From: Plectrocnemia conspersa
Lineage: Eukaryota; Arthropoda; Insecta; Trichoptera; Polycentropodidae
DNA length: 64,000 bases
Direction: 5' to 3'
NCBI GenBank assembly: GCA_009617715.1
Contig: VTFK01000166.1
Location: forward strand, 965,934 to 1,029,933
In this document: piece by piece, positions 10,400-22,860 of the stretch
Layout of the letters: every line of letters starts with the position of its first letter
Numbering within the stretch: the stretch's first letter is position 1
Position numbers and translations under genes: made by a program
Notes under the pieces: model-generated
What the model was told of the DNA's origin: nothing
Seen by the model: the letters and a program-made list of their open reading frames with translations, nothing else
The model's database searches: none

Positions 10400-11790
10400 C
10401 AACATACTATGGTGGGCGAATATTGTTTTTCTCCGAACGCTAGTGGAGAAGCTGGCGGAGGGATGATATCCAGTAGATGGTCCTATGAGGATGTAGTTGT
10501 GGCAGTGACGGTGTAGTCGATGTCTGTTCCTCTCTGCCTTGATCGTCTCTGGGAGTCTGCACGTCTCAGGCCGTCTCTTCCTGTGTCCCATCTGGCCTCT
10601 TTTATTACCCTTTTCTCATCTGGACATAACGAGGGCTATTGTATAGTCCATTCTGTTACACTCTTTTGTCACGTTCATCCTTATAATTACCGTGGTTACG
10701 GTGATTTAGTAAGCGATCTTGAAGAAGTACCCCCACAACTATATTGCTTGAAAGCAGAAGCGGAAAATAAAATAGTTCTCATTGTAGAATATCAAAGTAA
10801 AATAATATTATCCCTTTGAGTCCCAGAGGGCCGAAATATAAATTTTTAAACACATTAAACATAATTTATTTAAAAATTATAAATCAATGATTTTTTCAAA
10901 AAAAGAATTTGTGTATGTTAGGCAAATTTGGGACTAAAATGATTATGCAGTATTTACATATGTTTTATTCTATAATATTTACATAAACATTTTTAACGCA
11001 AATTTAATTAATGTTACTTTTAATATGAGTAAAAATAAATAAGTACCTATAAAAAAAAAATAATAAAAATTATTAAATGCTGGCGGCACAAAGGTAACAA
11101 AGTCGTGAGGTATGGCGCGAAGAAAAGCAACGACGAGCTAGGACAAACAGTTTAGATGTTGTTCTAGATTTATTATTCCAAAAGAATAAAGATTTGGCTC
11201 TAGTATTTTTAAAAGTATTTTTTTTATATGCAATAAAAGTGTTTTAATAAAAATAATTATTAATTAAAATATTTAATATATCGAAACGATAGTTGCCGGG
11301 GTATTCGAATGCTTTGGTTTTGCTAATCAATAAAAATGGCGAATCTACGAGCGGTACTCGGATTGTTTTATCGGGCAATTAATTAAAATAATAATAATAA
11401 TGTCAATACCAGTAATACCCATATTGACTGTTTTTTCTCTCGGTTATACCGGTATCGAAAATTCCGGTATGACACTGGGAATCAGTGACATCTATTTTAT
11501 TCATTATTAATTTCTAATCATATCTTCCAACTACTACACATGTCAGTGTATATGCCAGTTTAAATTAATATAGTTTTCACTCTTTTTTTAGTGAAACAGT
11601 TTGATTTAGTCATAACGATTGCCAATATCAAAGCTATGTTAAAGACGTAAAAATGATAGGAATAAACAAAAATACAATAAAACTTCTCGAGTATTTTTTA
11701 ATCCGTTCTCTTACTTACATACTTGAATTTGGTCACATCTTCTTTCTTGCAAATGTTTCACTATCTCAATTCTATCTCATTCTCTGTCTA
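10400..11790. other. Intergenic, no supported gene
   Basis: A GC-richer stretch at 10430-10620 has short open frames on both strands but no domain I recognise; it may be a decayed retroelement tail. At 11120-11220 a + frame reads EEKQRRARTNSLDVVL, a basic then leucine-rich piece like the tail of transposon DNA-binding proteins, too short to call. At 11400-11480 there is a partial repeat with ATACCGGTAT motifs that resembles 7731-7800. Confidence 0.4.
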
Positions 11791-11799
11791 ATGTTAAGC

Positions 11800-11930
11800 T
11801 TACCGGGCCCACAGGTAGCTTGCTTATAACTATAACTTTTGTTTTATCGCTGTTTATTCAAAGGCCCTTTTTTCATACATTCCATATTTATCTTTGAAGG
11901 TCGTCAACTGTCTCAGCATATATTGATCTG
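11800..11930 (-). pseudogene. LINE reverse transcriptase fragment, second family
   Basis: The - strand reads AETVDDLQR, a short frame-broken part, then INSDKTKVIVISKLPV. This is the stretch just after the catalytic YADD motif in RTE/Jockey-type reverse transcriptases (E.V.DLQ..L, then GL.IN..KTK.M..SK). It differs from the LINE at 8.6-10.4 kb, so a second family is present. Nothing on either side extends it convincingly. Confidence 0.5.
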
Positions 11931-12239
11931 ACAAGCTAAATTATTGTCAGTTGTGATCCGTTGATGTACTGTGCTTCGTACTGTGACTCTGAATCTGCCT
12001 CCGTCTGTGAATTATTGTAGCTTCTTTTATAATGCTGATTCGCTGAATCGCAGATGGGAATGTTTGTGAGCCAATTGCATCGCTTCTTGGACAATTCTTA
12101 AAATAGAAACGGTTCAGATGGCCACTTTGGCGATCGTTAACCAAGTCGTTGATTAAAAGGTAGAAGATAATAGTATTATGCGCAAATTGTATATTCGCTT
12201 CATTTATGATTTACAAGCACGTAATGAAAGAAAAGACTT

Positions 12240-13230
12240 ATTAATATATTTTTATTTCGCAAAAAAATACATACAATCTTTATGTGATTACACATTACGA
12301 TTTACAATAAAGATAAAATAATATAAGAAAAAAACATGTCATAAACTAAACGTTCACATGTGCTGCGAAAGCATAAGGAATAATAACATAAACTTTAGAA
12401 AAAACGACAAAATGACATGTGACTTATATACCTAAGTATAATTGGATAAAATGGACCACATCAGTCGATCGTGATAAACTTCTCCGCCGTCGGACGGCGA
12501 TTATAAATATTTATCAATATGTACAATGTACAATATACATTTGCTAAAATATGTATTATATATAACAAATTCGATCTTTTCACATACTTTGGTCATTGTG
12601 CTTCAATATTTAAATAGTGAGCTTAACACGAGGTACGCATGCGTGTAAACAACGATGTGTAAAATTCAAGTCGGTCCGACGTTGAAATTTATCCGACGGC
12701 AATCCTTTTAGTAAACTTAGAATAATTACGCTAACAATACTCATATTAACGAACGAAATAAACGAGATAATACGATGGAATATTTATAATATTACATACG
12801 ACAACGTAATAATATACTTTCTAAAGCACCGTTTGAGAAATGCTGATCCATGAGATGTTATTAAAATAATAATATTAACTGTACGTGTATATATTATATA
12901 TGTATATCATTTATAATGTATGTATATCTTTGTACCCATTTCAATGATATAATGTATAATAATTAACAGACCGACCATACGTTCTAAATTTTCTTTTATA
13001 TAATATAAAAATACTTTTTTTATAGAGTGCCGATGCTGCACTATATATCTTAATATCAACCATTTCTTGATATATGTAAATATATGTTTAGTTTGGAATA
13101 ATTATTGGAAATTATTTTTTTAATACAATAATCCAAATAATATATAATATAATCTTTAGATACACACACGCATATATCATGTATCATTAAATGAATAATT
13201 TTAACGTGTATGTATGCATTCTTTTTTAAA
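12240..13230 (-). other. Probable 3' untranslated region of glutamine synthetase
   Basis: It is AT-rich, with no repeat recognised, directly downstream of the glutamine synthetase stop codon. The first clear AATAAA on the - strand is near 12251, so a 3' untranslated region of almost 1 kb is possible. The length is inference. Confidence 0.4.
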
Positions 13231-16200
13231 TTATTCGTTGAGGCAACAAGTTCTGAGTATGGCTTCGACGACTGCGTATGGATCGCAGTTAGAAGATGGT
13301 CTCCTGTCTTCCAAATAGCCTTTCTTCTCTTCGGCGACACTTCTCGGAATTCGAATACTGCAACCGCGATTAGCTACACCTGTAATGCATTGACAATAAT
13401 TAGATCATAGACTGAAAGATGTTATTATAAATATAAAAATAAAATTGCACTAACCAGCACTGAAATCGTTGATGCTGGAAGTCTCGAAATTCCCCGTGAG
13501 ACGCTTCTCGTTGTCCTTTCCGCCTCTGGGATCGTATACCTTGATATGTCTCATGTGCACCTTGGAAAGCTTGTCAATTGCTTTCTCAATCTCGCTGTAA
13601 TCCAAAACAAAGATTAAAATTATTAATTATCATATTTCCTTCTTTCTAGTTAGTCAATTATATGGGTTGGCAAACTACGACCCGGGAGCTGTATATAGAT
13701 TTTAAATAAGATTTCAAAGTATGATCTATTGAGAAGTTATGTGGTGCTACTATTGCTTCGTATTCCGCTGTGACGTTACGCAGTTATAAGTTGATAGTGT
13801 CTTTAGTGCTTCGTAAAACGCTTTTTGCGATATTCTATTACCTGTAGACAGGGACGTCATTTGTGGGTAGTAGGTGGGAGCATTACCCCCCCCCTCCCTT
13901 TGAATTGGGCCAGAAAAAATGCATGTCATTTTATGAAATTCTATGAATTTTAATGAAATCAAAATATTAAAAAGAAAACGATCACTGATTTGCCAACTTT
14001 TGCCATTTTTGGAAAAAGCTAAAATAACATCCCTGATTCTAAATCAGAAATTCTCAGGATATCCCTCAATGATAATTTAAAAAAAGTCTCGAATCTATCC
14101 CGAAAATATTTTTAAAAATATGTCAGTTCAGTGAAATTATATCAGAATACATTTTCCCCGGTAGATATATATTTTTACCAGTGAAAATATAATTATCTAG
14201 CAGGTGCTAGTGAAATGCTTTTGATGTGGATTTTTGACTTCTGTCATATTTGCTCAGAAATAAGTATTAAGCCGGCTTTAAACTAGCTTATGAGCAGCTC
14301 ATGTGTTTTAGTATGCCGTTTGACCAAATTATTAGCAAGATTTGGTCGAACGAGCCTTTCGAGTGAGCCGATTGAATCAGTTGCTTTGTGGGATCAGTTC
14401 TAGCATGCAGCTTTAGTTTAAATGAATGCTTTGACAAAAGAAAAAAAAGGAGACGATGGTGGATCCCACATATCATAACATTGAAGAAATAGTGAGCTTA
14501 GCTCGCAAAAGAGTAAGTGTTCGTCCACACCAAGCGCTGAGTATCTACTGCCTCACCACATGCTCGCCTTTGTGAGCCACAAACAACGTGCTCATGCTCA
14601 GCTCAAGGTACACATTAGAACGGCTCACACGCATGAGTGTACTTTAGTTTAAAGCCAGCTTTAGACACATATCGGACTTAATGACCATTCATTTGATAGG
14701 TTTGCCGCTGTCTTCATGGGCCTCTACATCATATGCTCTGAAGTCAACATCATTCAGTTAATGATAAGCGTGTGAGACCCATCACGGTGAAAATAAAAAT
14801 ATTTTTTGGAATGAATATATGGAATATAAATATATTTATTTATAATTATTTTTTAATTTTTATTAATTACAAATAAATTTATTAGTAATTTTTATTTATT
14901 TGTAATTAATTATTATTGAATTTTTTTAATAATTTTATTTTTTATTTATTTGTAAGTAATTTTTATTTTTTAATTGTAATAATTAAAATATTATTTAAAA
15001 AGTCGAGGAAGGGGGAGGGTGTGCTGAGATGCGAGTAGATTAATACAATTTTAGCAGCACGCCACTGAGTAAAGCTTATTATTAGAGACATATTTTGAAC
15101 GATTTGCAATAGATGCCAAAACTTTATATTTGAAAAGATAAAATATGCAAATATATGATAAAATTGTAAATTTTAGAGAATATTATGTTTTTTTTTCTTT
15201 GAAGCTCACATAAATTTTGTTTTCAAAAAAGGTTAGCCAAATTCTGGTCTCTTATATTTTATTTTTATTAAATCTTCCGTTGCAAGCAACAGGCATAAGC
15301 CCAATGCGTTACAACGGAGTAAATCTGTACCAACTGAGTAATTCAATCGGATATAATTAATACTTATAAAGTAAGTATTGACCACCAAACTGAAAGTCTG
15401 GCAATCGGTGATCTCTATATTAATAATTATAAATTATTATGTGTAATATCATTTATAACCAATAAATGTCACTGTAGCTGAAACCGGCTTTTTAATAATA
15501 GCGCATTTTTTATAAATAAAAATTCGAGTGCCGCTGCCGGGGCTTGAACCCGCAACCTCAGAGTTAGTAGTCTGAGATGTTACGGACTACGCTATATGCA
15601 ATAATGCATTCTTTCTTTAAATATACCAATATATGTAGATCCTGCTTTATGTCATTATTTAATACAAGGAATGAAGTACACTCACATGATTCCATTTTCC
15701 TCGCGCATCTTGACAGTGGAAAAGTTGGTATGAGCGCCGGATCCGTTCCAGTTCTCTACAGGTTTCGGGTCGAGGGTGACAATCACTCCAAACTCCTCGG
15801 CCAATCTGTGCAAGATGAATCGGGCAATCCACAGATCGTCGGCTACCTTAGTGCCAACTTCCGGTCCCACTTGGAACTCCCATTGGGACGGCATGACTTC
15901 GGCGTTCGTGCCGCAAATGGCCACGCCGGCGTACAAGCAGCATCTATAGTGAGCTTCTACCAGATCTCTGGCATAGACCTTGTTGGCTCCAACGCCACAA
16001 TAGTATGGTCCTTGTGGTGGAGGAAGACCACCTTGGGGCCATCCGAAAGGACGGAGATCAGTGTCCAAAAGAGTATACTCTTGCTCAATACCGAACCAAG
16101 GCACTTCTTGCTTGCATTTCTGATAAGCTTCGTCACAGTTCTTCCTTTTGTTGCTCTCTGAAAGACACGAAGTATGATATTTTTAGCAAGTGAAAGAGAT

Positions 16201-19200
16201 ACTATAAGACTTATGAAATATAATCTTTTATAACACGAGCTAAGAAAGCTTTTTTTTTAAATTTCTAAAACTCACCAGTTGGTTCCATATTGTACTTGTA
16301 CGTATCGCACATGACCAATACGTGGTTTCCACGACGGAATGGATCCTTGTATAAGGCCTGAGGGATTAGAATGGTATCAGAGTTTTGCCCCGTAGCTTGG
16401 TTGGTAGAGCTTCCATCGTAGTTCCACTTCGGCAGTTCTGTAGGACAACATAATATTGTTGATATTGCATGATAAGAATAAAATAGCTAGCAGAACATGT
16501 ATTATATGTATACATATCATATTAAAATAAAATAAATTAAACGCTGCACTTTGACCCCAAAATATTATTTTTAATATCAGTCGTTTGATGGCTACTCGAT
16601 ACTAGTCTTTAAATCACATTACCTTAAAGCTGTATATCCCTTAGCAAGCAAACGAAAAATACTATTTATAGCAAAACATTATCAAAAATATAAATTTACA
16701 CAATTTAGGGTTAATGATTCGCTTTTATGCATTTTTAGGTTTTTATCGCATGCGATTGTATATCTCGCTCGACTCTGATGCTCTTACCAGAAGGATCGCT
16801 AGGGATGAAATCCAAGGTCCTGTCCTTGCAACGTAAGTTCTCTCCTGTTCCATCGATCCAGATGTAAGTCGCTAGGATCTTGTCACACGGAAGGGGCAAG
16901 TCCGTGTACTTCGTCAATATGGTCTTATTCAAGTAGGCATTGGGCGAATCGGCCAAGTAATGACCCGCCATTCTCTTCTTTTCTGAAATTGCAAATAGAA
17001 AAGTATTGGTTTAATATGTTTGATATTATAAGGAATCGTATTCGTTAACATGTTCTTTAGTCATTAAAACTGTATTTATTTAGAATAAGAGTTGAAATGG
17101 CATGCCTATTCAAGTAAACGTTATTTAATAATAGCTCATTTTTTAGCGTTTATTAGATACAATTGTCTATGAATAACCCTCTCGCTTGCGAAACATAAAG
17201 AGGGATTGGATTAGTACAGCGGCTATTAATCTGCGGGGTACGCCTCCCCTGGGGATATATGGGCAGATTACAGGGGATGTGTGGGTTTCCTCTTGACTAT
17301 AAATTGTTACATCTGTATTATTATTATTATTAGACAAATAAATGTCAAAAAAGGATTACTGTTATTAAAACAAATATTTTATAATACCTCTGTGAATGTT
17401 TTGTATGTGATATGTGCATTAAAGAATAATTTGTAAAACACTGATTTCTACCACAAAAAAATCTTCGCTTCACATATCATTATAAAAAATAGTATGCATG
17501 TGCAACACATGCTGGGAAGCTTAATTTTCTATGACGTCATTCATTGGTATCATATAACCGACAAGACTGAAATTAGACAACGCATGTCTTGGGTTTAAAT
17601 CACGAAATTGAATCTGAACACATATCACACAAAAGGACAATAATTCTTAGCACGTATAATGAAGCGGCAATTTGTAGCGACTAACGAGTTAAAGTCAATA
17701 AAATTGCGAATTTTTTTCTGAAATTTATAAATAAATATTTTTTATGTTGTCATTACAACGTAATGCCTAATGACACATTTCTTATAATAATGGGTTGTCA
17801 TACATATTTTATTCTGTTATGAAATGCCCACTAATATAATCGTCGATTATCGTAATGATTGGACGTAAATATGATGTCTATCTATTATATTTAACACCTA
17901 CGAGTATGTAGTGTCCGGGAAGTGTAAGTAAACTATCGTTTATCCATATTATTGTTATATTTTTTTATTAATTTATTAATTTACATATACGTGCAGTGCC
18001 TTAATGTGCCAATGCACACTAAAAAAATAACTTTCTTAATAAGAAAAATAATAAATTAAACGTCAGATTTATAGACTGACTAATGCGATCTGCTCACTCA
18101 GTATGAGCTTCTGCGACTCGGTTGGTGCTAATAAATTTGTACACAAAATAGTAGTTTGAAGCGGTGCGTTTTTAGTGTACGCTTCAACGCGATTTTTAAG
18201 ATTCATATAAGCATAATATACAGTAACCGCGTGATTCAAAAACCACATTAAACCAACTTTGAAGCGGTGATTTTTTAGTATACGCTTCGACGCTACTCTT
18301 GAGATTCGTATTCAAGCATAAATTGCAATATTAAGGAAAAAATACTCATTCATAATAAATTAATTGTCAGCTTCACTGACTAATTAATGCGATCTGCTCA
18401 CTCAGTATGCGCTCCTACTACCTCGTGATTTAAAAATGCGCACAAAACCGGTTCGTATTAATAAATTTGTCCACAAAACGGTAGCACCACAAAGTGTTGC
18501 TTTTTATTATACTGAGATTCATAGTCCACTACAAATTAAAACACAAAATGCTAGTTTAAAGTGGTGCTTCTTTAGCATACGCTTTGACGCGATTCTTGAG
18601 ATTCGTATCTAAGCACAATTTGCTCAAAAAAGGCACAGATCGTGTTGATACATTTTTGTGTAAAATGATAGTTTATACTTGATAGGACAATCTCCCGTCG
18701 AGATCTGCTAAGGAATGTTTTGCCCTTTGGCCCTGTCACGTCAGTGTTATCAGAGTGCATTTAGTTTTTTCAATAACGAATAAATATACCCCCACAATAT
18801 AATAAAAATTCAATTCTTTAGCAAAAATCGAACCAATGGCTCTGGATTAGAACTTAACAGATAATATATTATATTGATAATAGATATTGCATATAAGTCA
18901 AACAGATGGTGAATTAGATTGCACTAATCGAAATGTAATTCTTCATATACAGGAGATATGAAGTATGTAGTTGTTTCAAATAGCGGTAATTTTCTCAACA
19001 CAAGCATCGGAGTTAAAATAGTTTACTTTTGGACATCTTTGACGAGTCACCTGTCGACACTCACACTACCTTGATGGACGAATCATGAGATTCGGGTCAC
19101 GTTTTTCACTTGAAGTCATGAAAGGTCTTTATAATTATTTCTTCCCGTCCGAAACTGGTTCTGATCGCAAATTCCACTACGTCTGGGAATCCGCGATTGC

Positions 19201-21397
19201 CCGGTAAGAGGCAACCCACATAAAATATAATATCAGTCAGATAAGCAACCAAATTTGATTAATCGAATGCTGGAACATGATGATTATGATACATTCTGTA
19301 TCCGACGAAAGTATCGGGCGCAGAGACAGATATTTTATGAACTAACACTGCTCATATGTATTGTTCGACTAGTATATTAAACTCTTTTAAAAATAGGGTT
19401 CATTGTCTGAATATGCTGTAGCATTAATAAATATACTGAATATGAGTTACGATATTTTTATTTACATACAGAAAAATAAAAATAAATAAATCAGTATATA
19501 AATGCATTTTATAAGAAACTATTCTAATACTAAAATTCAGTCCTGCAAGTAAAATAAAAGCTAATTAATAAGCACGGACATTCTGTGTTTACAAAAACGA
19601 AGTTTCAAATGTATACTTTAAAGTTTCATTTCAAAAAATATATATATGTAGGTACATATGTTGTTTTCCTTGACAGCTCTTTTAGCTTATGAGAAAGCGA
19701 TGTTTGCTTCCGATTTACGTCACTTTCCGTGTTCGAACATACAACATATTGTGAATGTGAGCTAATAAAAGGTAATTAAAAATTCCTTAATTACTTTTAT
19801 GAAAATATAACATTTGTACAATAATATAAATTCTTCACATGTGTGCTTAATGTCAGAAATTTGAGGGACAATAATTATATTTTTCTGGGTTAAGCAAAAA
19901 AAAAAGTAAAGAGGTAAAAAAAACATTTTAAAATAAAAAAATTAAAAATATTTTTTTTACATTTTTTTAAATTTATGTGGATTTTCGACCACTTGATAGT
20001 TGTCGTAGTTTTATTTATATTTTCAATAAACTTATCTGTTCTATTCGCCTCTCATTAACATATTTTTTTTTTTAAATGTGAGATGAAATGATTTTTACAA
20101 CGTTTTTATACAAATTCATATAATAGAGTAAATACGAAAATTCGAGATTGATTGTATTTCTTTTATAATTTTTAAACTTACTAAAGGACCTTTTAACATT
20201 TGCCACAGTTATCGGAAGAGTAAAAGTATCATAAACACGACCTGACCTTTTGAAAATTCACTTTCGAAACAACTGTATTTCATGATGAGTAATTCAGAAA
20301 ATTGCTTTATGTAAAAAACTGTGAATTAAAAATCAATACAGAGAACACTTTATGTGAAAAAAATCAGAATCGCGCAGAGATATGTTTATCGAAAATCGGT
20401 CTATATTGCGACAAGTCCCGAAATAAACTAACATATAGTATAGCAAATATAGGCACTAAAAATGGATACCAGATGAGTTTTTAAAGATGAAATTTTGTTT
20501 CATTCCATGGTCACACGTGTTTTATTGTAACCGATGCAAGGAGTAATAATGAATTTGGGACAGTGGTCATAACATTCATAACTCAAATGTGTTTCATGTG
20601 AATGTTTTGGGTGTCACGCGATAGCCAGCTGGACATTGATCGTAAAAATTATGTGAGTATGTATTTATATGATTGCTGATGATCTTATTGTAGCTCGATC
20701 TCAAAAAAATATTTATATTTAGTATGTTCTGTTTTAACGTTTGATATTTTCATATTGATAATATATTGAGTGTTCATAAATTTTGGTCACCTGTCAAGCT
20801 GCGCCCTCATGCTTTGTATGACTGTGCTATGAGGTAGCTACGGCACTGACAAAAGCGTATGAATTCTTTGTATTTACGAGGGTAATAATAACGTGCTTTG
20901 ACGCATTGATTATGCATTCCTTTATGTCCAAAATGATTGCTTTTCCCCCTGGACATTACGGGGGTTTACCGTGGTGGTCATTTCAGTGTCAGTCTATTAT
21001 GTTTGAATTAGGCAATTGTCAAATTATATTCTTGTAATTTTTTTAACTCAGATTAAAAAACCTTTAATATAAGGAAATTCGAGGACACGATGCCTACCGC
21101 AATTAAACCATAACAATGTGAAACTTGTTCTAAAAATAGCTCTTGTAAATATATCAGCTAAGTTTATGCGCATGTCTGATTTACCTTATTTCAAAATATA
21201 ATAATAAAAAATAATAAACTTTTTTATAAAAATAATTTGTAAAAAAATCGTAGAGAAAAAAAAAAAAAAGCATACCAAAATGTCTCATAATAAATATTAA
21301 AATATTATTTTAAACACACTTTTTTGTACAGAAAATACTTATTTTTTATATAAGACTCACCGTCTCCTTTCTTCATAGGACACGAATTCTCCATCAT
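13231..21397 (-). CDS. GS: Glutamine synthetase, six coding exons
   Basis: Coding exons (- strand order) are 21397-21361, 16982-16788, 16437-16276, 16157-15686, 13594-13455 and 13379-13231. They total 1155 bases, i.e. 384 residues plus stop, and all phases agree. The enzyme makes glutamine from glutamate, ammonia and ATP, as a cytosolic or mitochondrial oligomer; no clear targeting peptide is seen. Diagnostic parts are [28 protein letters not shown] (beta-grasp domain), [12 protein letters not shown] with the metal-binding glutamates, [42 protein letters not shown] (substrate loop; usually NGAG), [20 protein letters not shown] and the C-terminal [14 protein letters not shown]. The first exon encodes only [12 protein letters not shown] and is spliced to [21 protein letters not shown] start at MAGHY would give the usual N-terminus, so it could be an alternative start. 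It faces parvin tail to tail. Confidence 0.96.
13849..14035 (+). mobile_element. MITE of the CAGGGACGTCATTT family, complete copy
   Basis: The ends are CAGGGACGTCATTT and its decayed complement AAATAACATCCCTG, 187 bases apart, inside the large intron of glutamine synthetase. The interior has a C/G homopolymer run and TTTTAATGAAATCAAAA, both shared with copies at 28409-28600, 34046-34540 and 59915-60105. The end sequence resembles hAT termini, but no 8-base target duplication was seen. Confidence 0.65.
14270..14660. mobile_element. PIF/Harbinger-like MITE with TTA target duplication
   Basis: The ends AGCCGGCTTTAAACTA and TAGTTTAAAGCCAGCT are inverted repeats and are flanked on both sides by TTA (14267-14269 and 14661-14663), the target-site duplication of PIF/Harbinger elements. 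It is 391 bases long, in the intron between the fourth and fifth coding exons of glutamine synthetase. The inside contains several GAGC/GCTC inverted motifs and no useful reading frame. Confidence 0.7.
15276..15318 (-). repeat. 3' hairpin at the end of the SINE
   Basis: In - strand sense the arms are TCCGTTGTAA and TTGCAACGGA, which pair in all ten positions (one G-U), around a loop starting CGCATTGGG. Compared with the LINE copy at 10328 the stem sequence differs, but pairing is kept. Confidence 0.75.
15529..15601 (-). ncRNA. tRNA-like head with A and B boxes
   Basis: The - strand holds an A box, TAGCGTAGTCCG (one mismatch to TRGCNNARYNGG), at 15594-15583 and a perfect B box, GGTTCAAGCCC, at 15550-15540. 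Their spacing of 44 bases is normal for a tRNA gene. An anticodon-like arm (TCAGA, loop of 8, TCTGA) lies between. The acceptor stem does not pair well, and the loop is one base too long, so it is a tRNA relic used as a SINE promoter and not a working tRNA. Confidence 0.6.
17170..17345 (+). mobile_element. Possible LINE 3' end
   Basis: A moderately GC-rich block with a small stem (AATCTGC ... GCAGATT) is followed by ATTATTATTATTATTA and GACAAATAAATGTC, the look of a Jockey- or CR1-type 3' end. No coding part is left. Confidence 0.35.
18085..18640. repeat. Nested tandem repeat
   Basis: GCGATCTGCTCACTCAGTAT occurs at 18085 and again at 18389, a period of 304. Within it, a smaller unit (AAGCGGTG, a T run, AGTATACGCTTCGACGC, then GAGATTCGTAT) is seen three times, near 18153, 18257 and 18554. 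Copies are diverged. No coding sense. Confidence 0.65.
20395..20860. repeat. Dispersed repeat, copy 1
   Basis: It aligns with 45775-46180 in the same orientation. Shared blocks include GATGAAATTTTGTTTC, GTTTTATTGTA, GACATTGATCGTA and CTCATGCTTTG. A trace of its start recurs near 60130. No ends or coding sense were found; an old transposon fragment is likely. Confidence 0.55.
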
Positions 21398-21569
21398 GAT
21401 TCAAACTGAAACAAAATAAAAACAATATTATTTACTTTTTCATTAGATTACAACATAATATTTACAGATTTTTCACTTGGCTAAAAATAAAATTATTTGC
21501 GGCTTATTTACATTGACAAATATTTTATTAGTAAACTTTTTAAAGTAACATTTATAATGCAGTAAAACT

Positions 21570-21603
21570 ACTCCCACCTGCCCCTCTCCCAAATGACGCC
21601 CCT
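21570..21603 (-). mobile_element. End fragment of the CAGGGACGTCATTT MITE family
   Basis: The stretch CTCCCACCTGCCCCTCTCCC followed by AAATGACGCCCCTG is the terminal block of the MITE family seen complete at 13849-14035. The other end is not visible. Confidence 0.5.
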
Positions 21604-22599
21604 GATAGTTGCATATAAAGAGTTGATTTATTTAATTTAGCAACTGTATGGATAAAATATTTTTTATTTTAATATTTGCATCGCATATTGATTTTAAGTG
21701 TAATATTTCTTAGGCGGCGATGTGATGGCATCGCGAGCACGTTTGGGCCCGAAAACACTGTAAAAACAACAGCGCTACCTATCAGATTTCAGTAAAACTA
21801 ATCCATAAACACTCCTAGTATTAATAAGAGCAAACTGTGAAATTTTCAGCGAAATCGGTATAGTAGTTTTTGAGTCTATAGAGCACACACATACATTATG
21901 AGCATTGCCTTTTATTTATCTAGATTAATATATAAGTCACATTTAGTTGAACGGGCTGAATACGCAATTTAACGTGATTTTTGTATGAATTTAAAATGAA
22001 GGAACACAGTATTAAGAAATCGTTTGTAAAAACGGTAGTGTTTAGACAAATTAGAAGAAAAATTAATAACATTTTTTATTATTGAAATTATTATTCTATT
22101 CTATTTAAAGATATTTTACTAATAAAGTGCCATGTTTGGCAAAAAACATTGATAGTTAAATGAGCAATACAATTTTGATATTTTTTTACTAATTAAATGG
22201 AATTTTTATGGCGATACCTATTTTACTACAACCCGCTATTTTGTTTACAAATGCTTAATTGACCGTGCAACTCAAATATTATTTTATGAAAAATTACCAA
22301 ATTTATATGCTACAATGCAATAAATTAAATTATTAAAAATTCTGCATAAAAATAATATCATAAATTTCTCACTGCGCGGCTAAATTAGCTTAGATTATTT
22401 CCATAAGTAAAACAGCGACATATATACACTGTTTCATAATATAAATATCTTATCATCTGACTTAGTATTGTTGATTGTTAAGTGTTGATGTAATGGGCAT
22501 GAAATGTTAATTGTAAAACAATCGATTATTCATCGAATCACTGCCTTCACTTTCATTACTTTTCATTCCGTAACTTATCATGTTTCCTCTATGGCGAAA

Positions 22600-22860
22600 C
22601 GTGTTCCACCATATCAACGAAATTGTTCCGCAATAGTACTCCGGGAATCGATCCGGGCAACCGCGACCCATTTTCAGGAACCATCCCCTCCCCCTCCGAC
22701 CGCAACCCCGCACCCATATTGTGACACATCCTGACTCCTGAGACTGGTCGGTCTCTAACACAACTAGCACATAATCGAATGTTTATAAAACCGCGTTGTC
22801 CCACTTTCACTTTCATCGAGCGACATGGAAAGTCTCCGTGCGACTTTCAGTGGCGGCTCG
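22600..22860 (-). promoter_or_regulatory. Candidate glutamine synthetase promoter and first exon
   Basis: A CpG-containing, GC-rich island in AT-rich surroundings, 1.2-1.4 kb upstream of the first coding exon. On the - strand a TATA box (TATAAAC) lies at 22787-22781, and a start near 22757 would fit its spacing. The first coding exon begins at an acceptor (21405), so an upstream non-coding exon must exist, and this is the best place for it. No convincing donor site was found, and nothing shows transcription directly. Confidence 0.35.

Larger units (their letters stand above)
15250..15601 (-). mobile_element. tRNA-derived SINE with LINE-type 3' hairpin tail
   Basis: On the - strand three parts follow each other: a tRNA-like head with polymerase III A and B boxes (15601-15529), a body of about 200 bases, and at 15318-15276 the same hairpin that ends the LINE copies, followed by an A-rich run (TTTAATAAAAATAAAATA). 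This is the layout of a SINE that uses a LINE for its spread. Part of the body (around 15400-15440) is also present near 46980-47010 and weakly near 48530. The insertion is antisense to nothing: it shares the strand of glutamine synthetase and lies about 85 bases past its fourth coding exon. Confidence 0.7.
16983..21360 (-). other. First coding intron of glutamine synthetase
   Basis: A 4.4 kb intron with good splice sites at both ends. It contains a LINE 3' end (about 17170-17345), a nested tandem repeat (18085-18640) and a copy of a dispersed repeat (20395-20860). A patch at 19020-19220 is less AT-rich than the rest, without a clear reading frame. The remainder is AT-rich and shows nothing more. 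Confidence 0.6.

Noticed and set aside
10520..10819. 99-codon open frame after the LINE
   Set aside because: No motif; overlaps an equally open - strand frame, so not supported.
13056..13340. 94-codon frame on the - strand over the last glutamine synthetase exon
   Set aside because: It is the wrong frame; the true frame gives the family C-terminus and stops at 13231.
15529..15601. Functional tRNA gene
   Set aside because: Acceptor stem does not pair and the anticodon loop has the wrong size; a SINE head explains it better.
16735..16971. Open frame running past the glutamine synthetase exon end at 16788
   Set aside because: A donor at 16787-16786 joins in phase with the next exon and restores the family sequence; the read-through residues ([11 protein letters not shown]) do not belong to the enzyme.
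22620..22650. Polymerase III B-box-like GGATCGATTCC on the - strand
   Set aside because: No A box at a suitable distance upstream and no cloverleaf; taken as part of the GC-rich promoter candidate.
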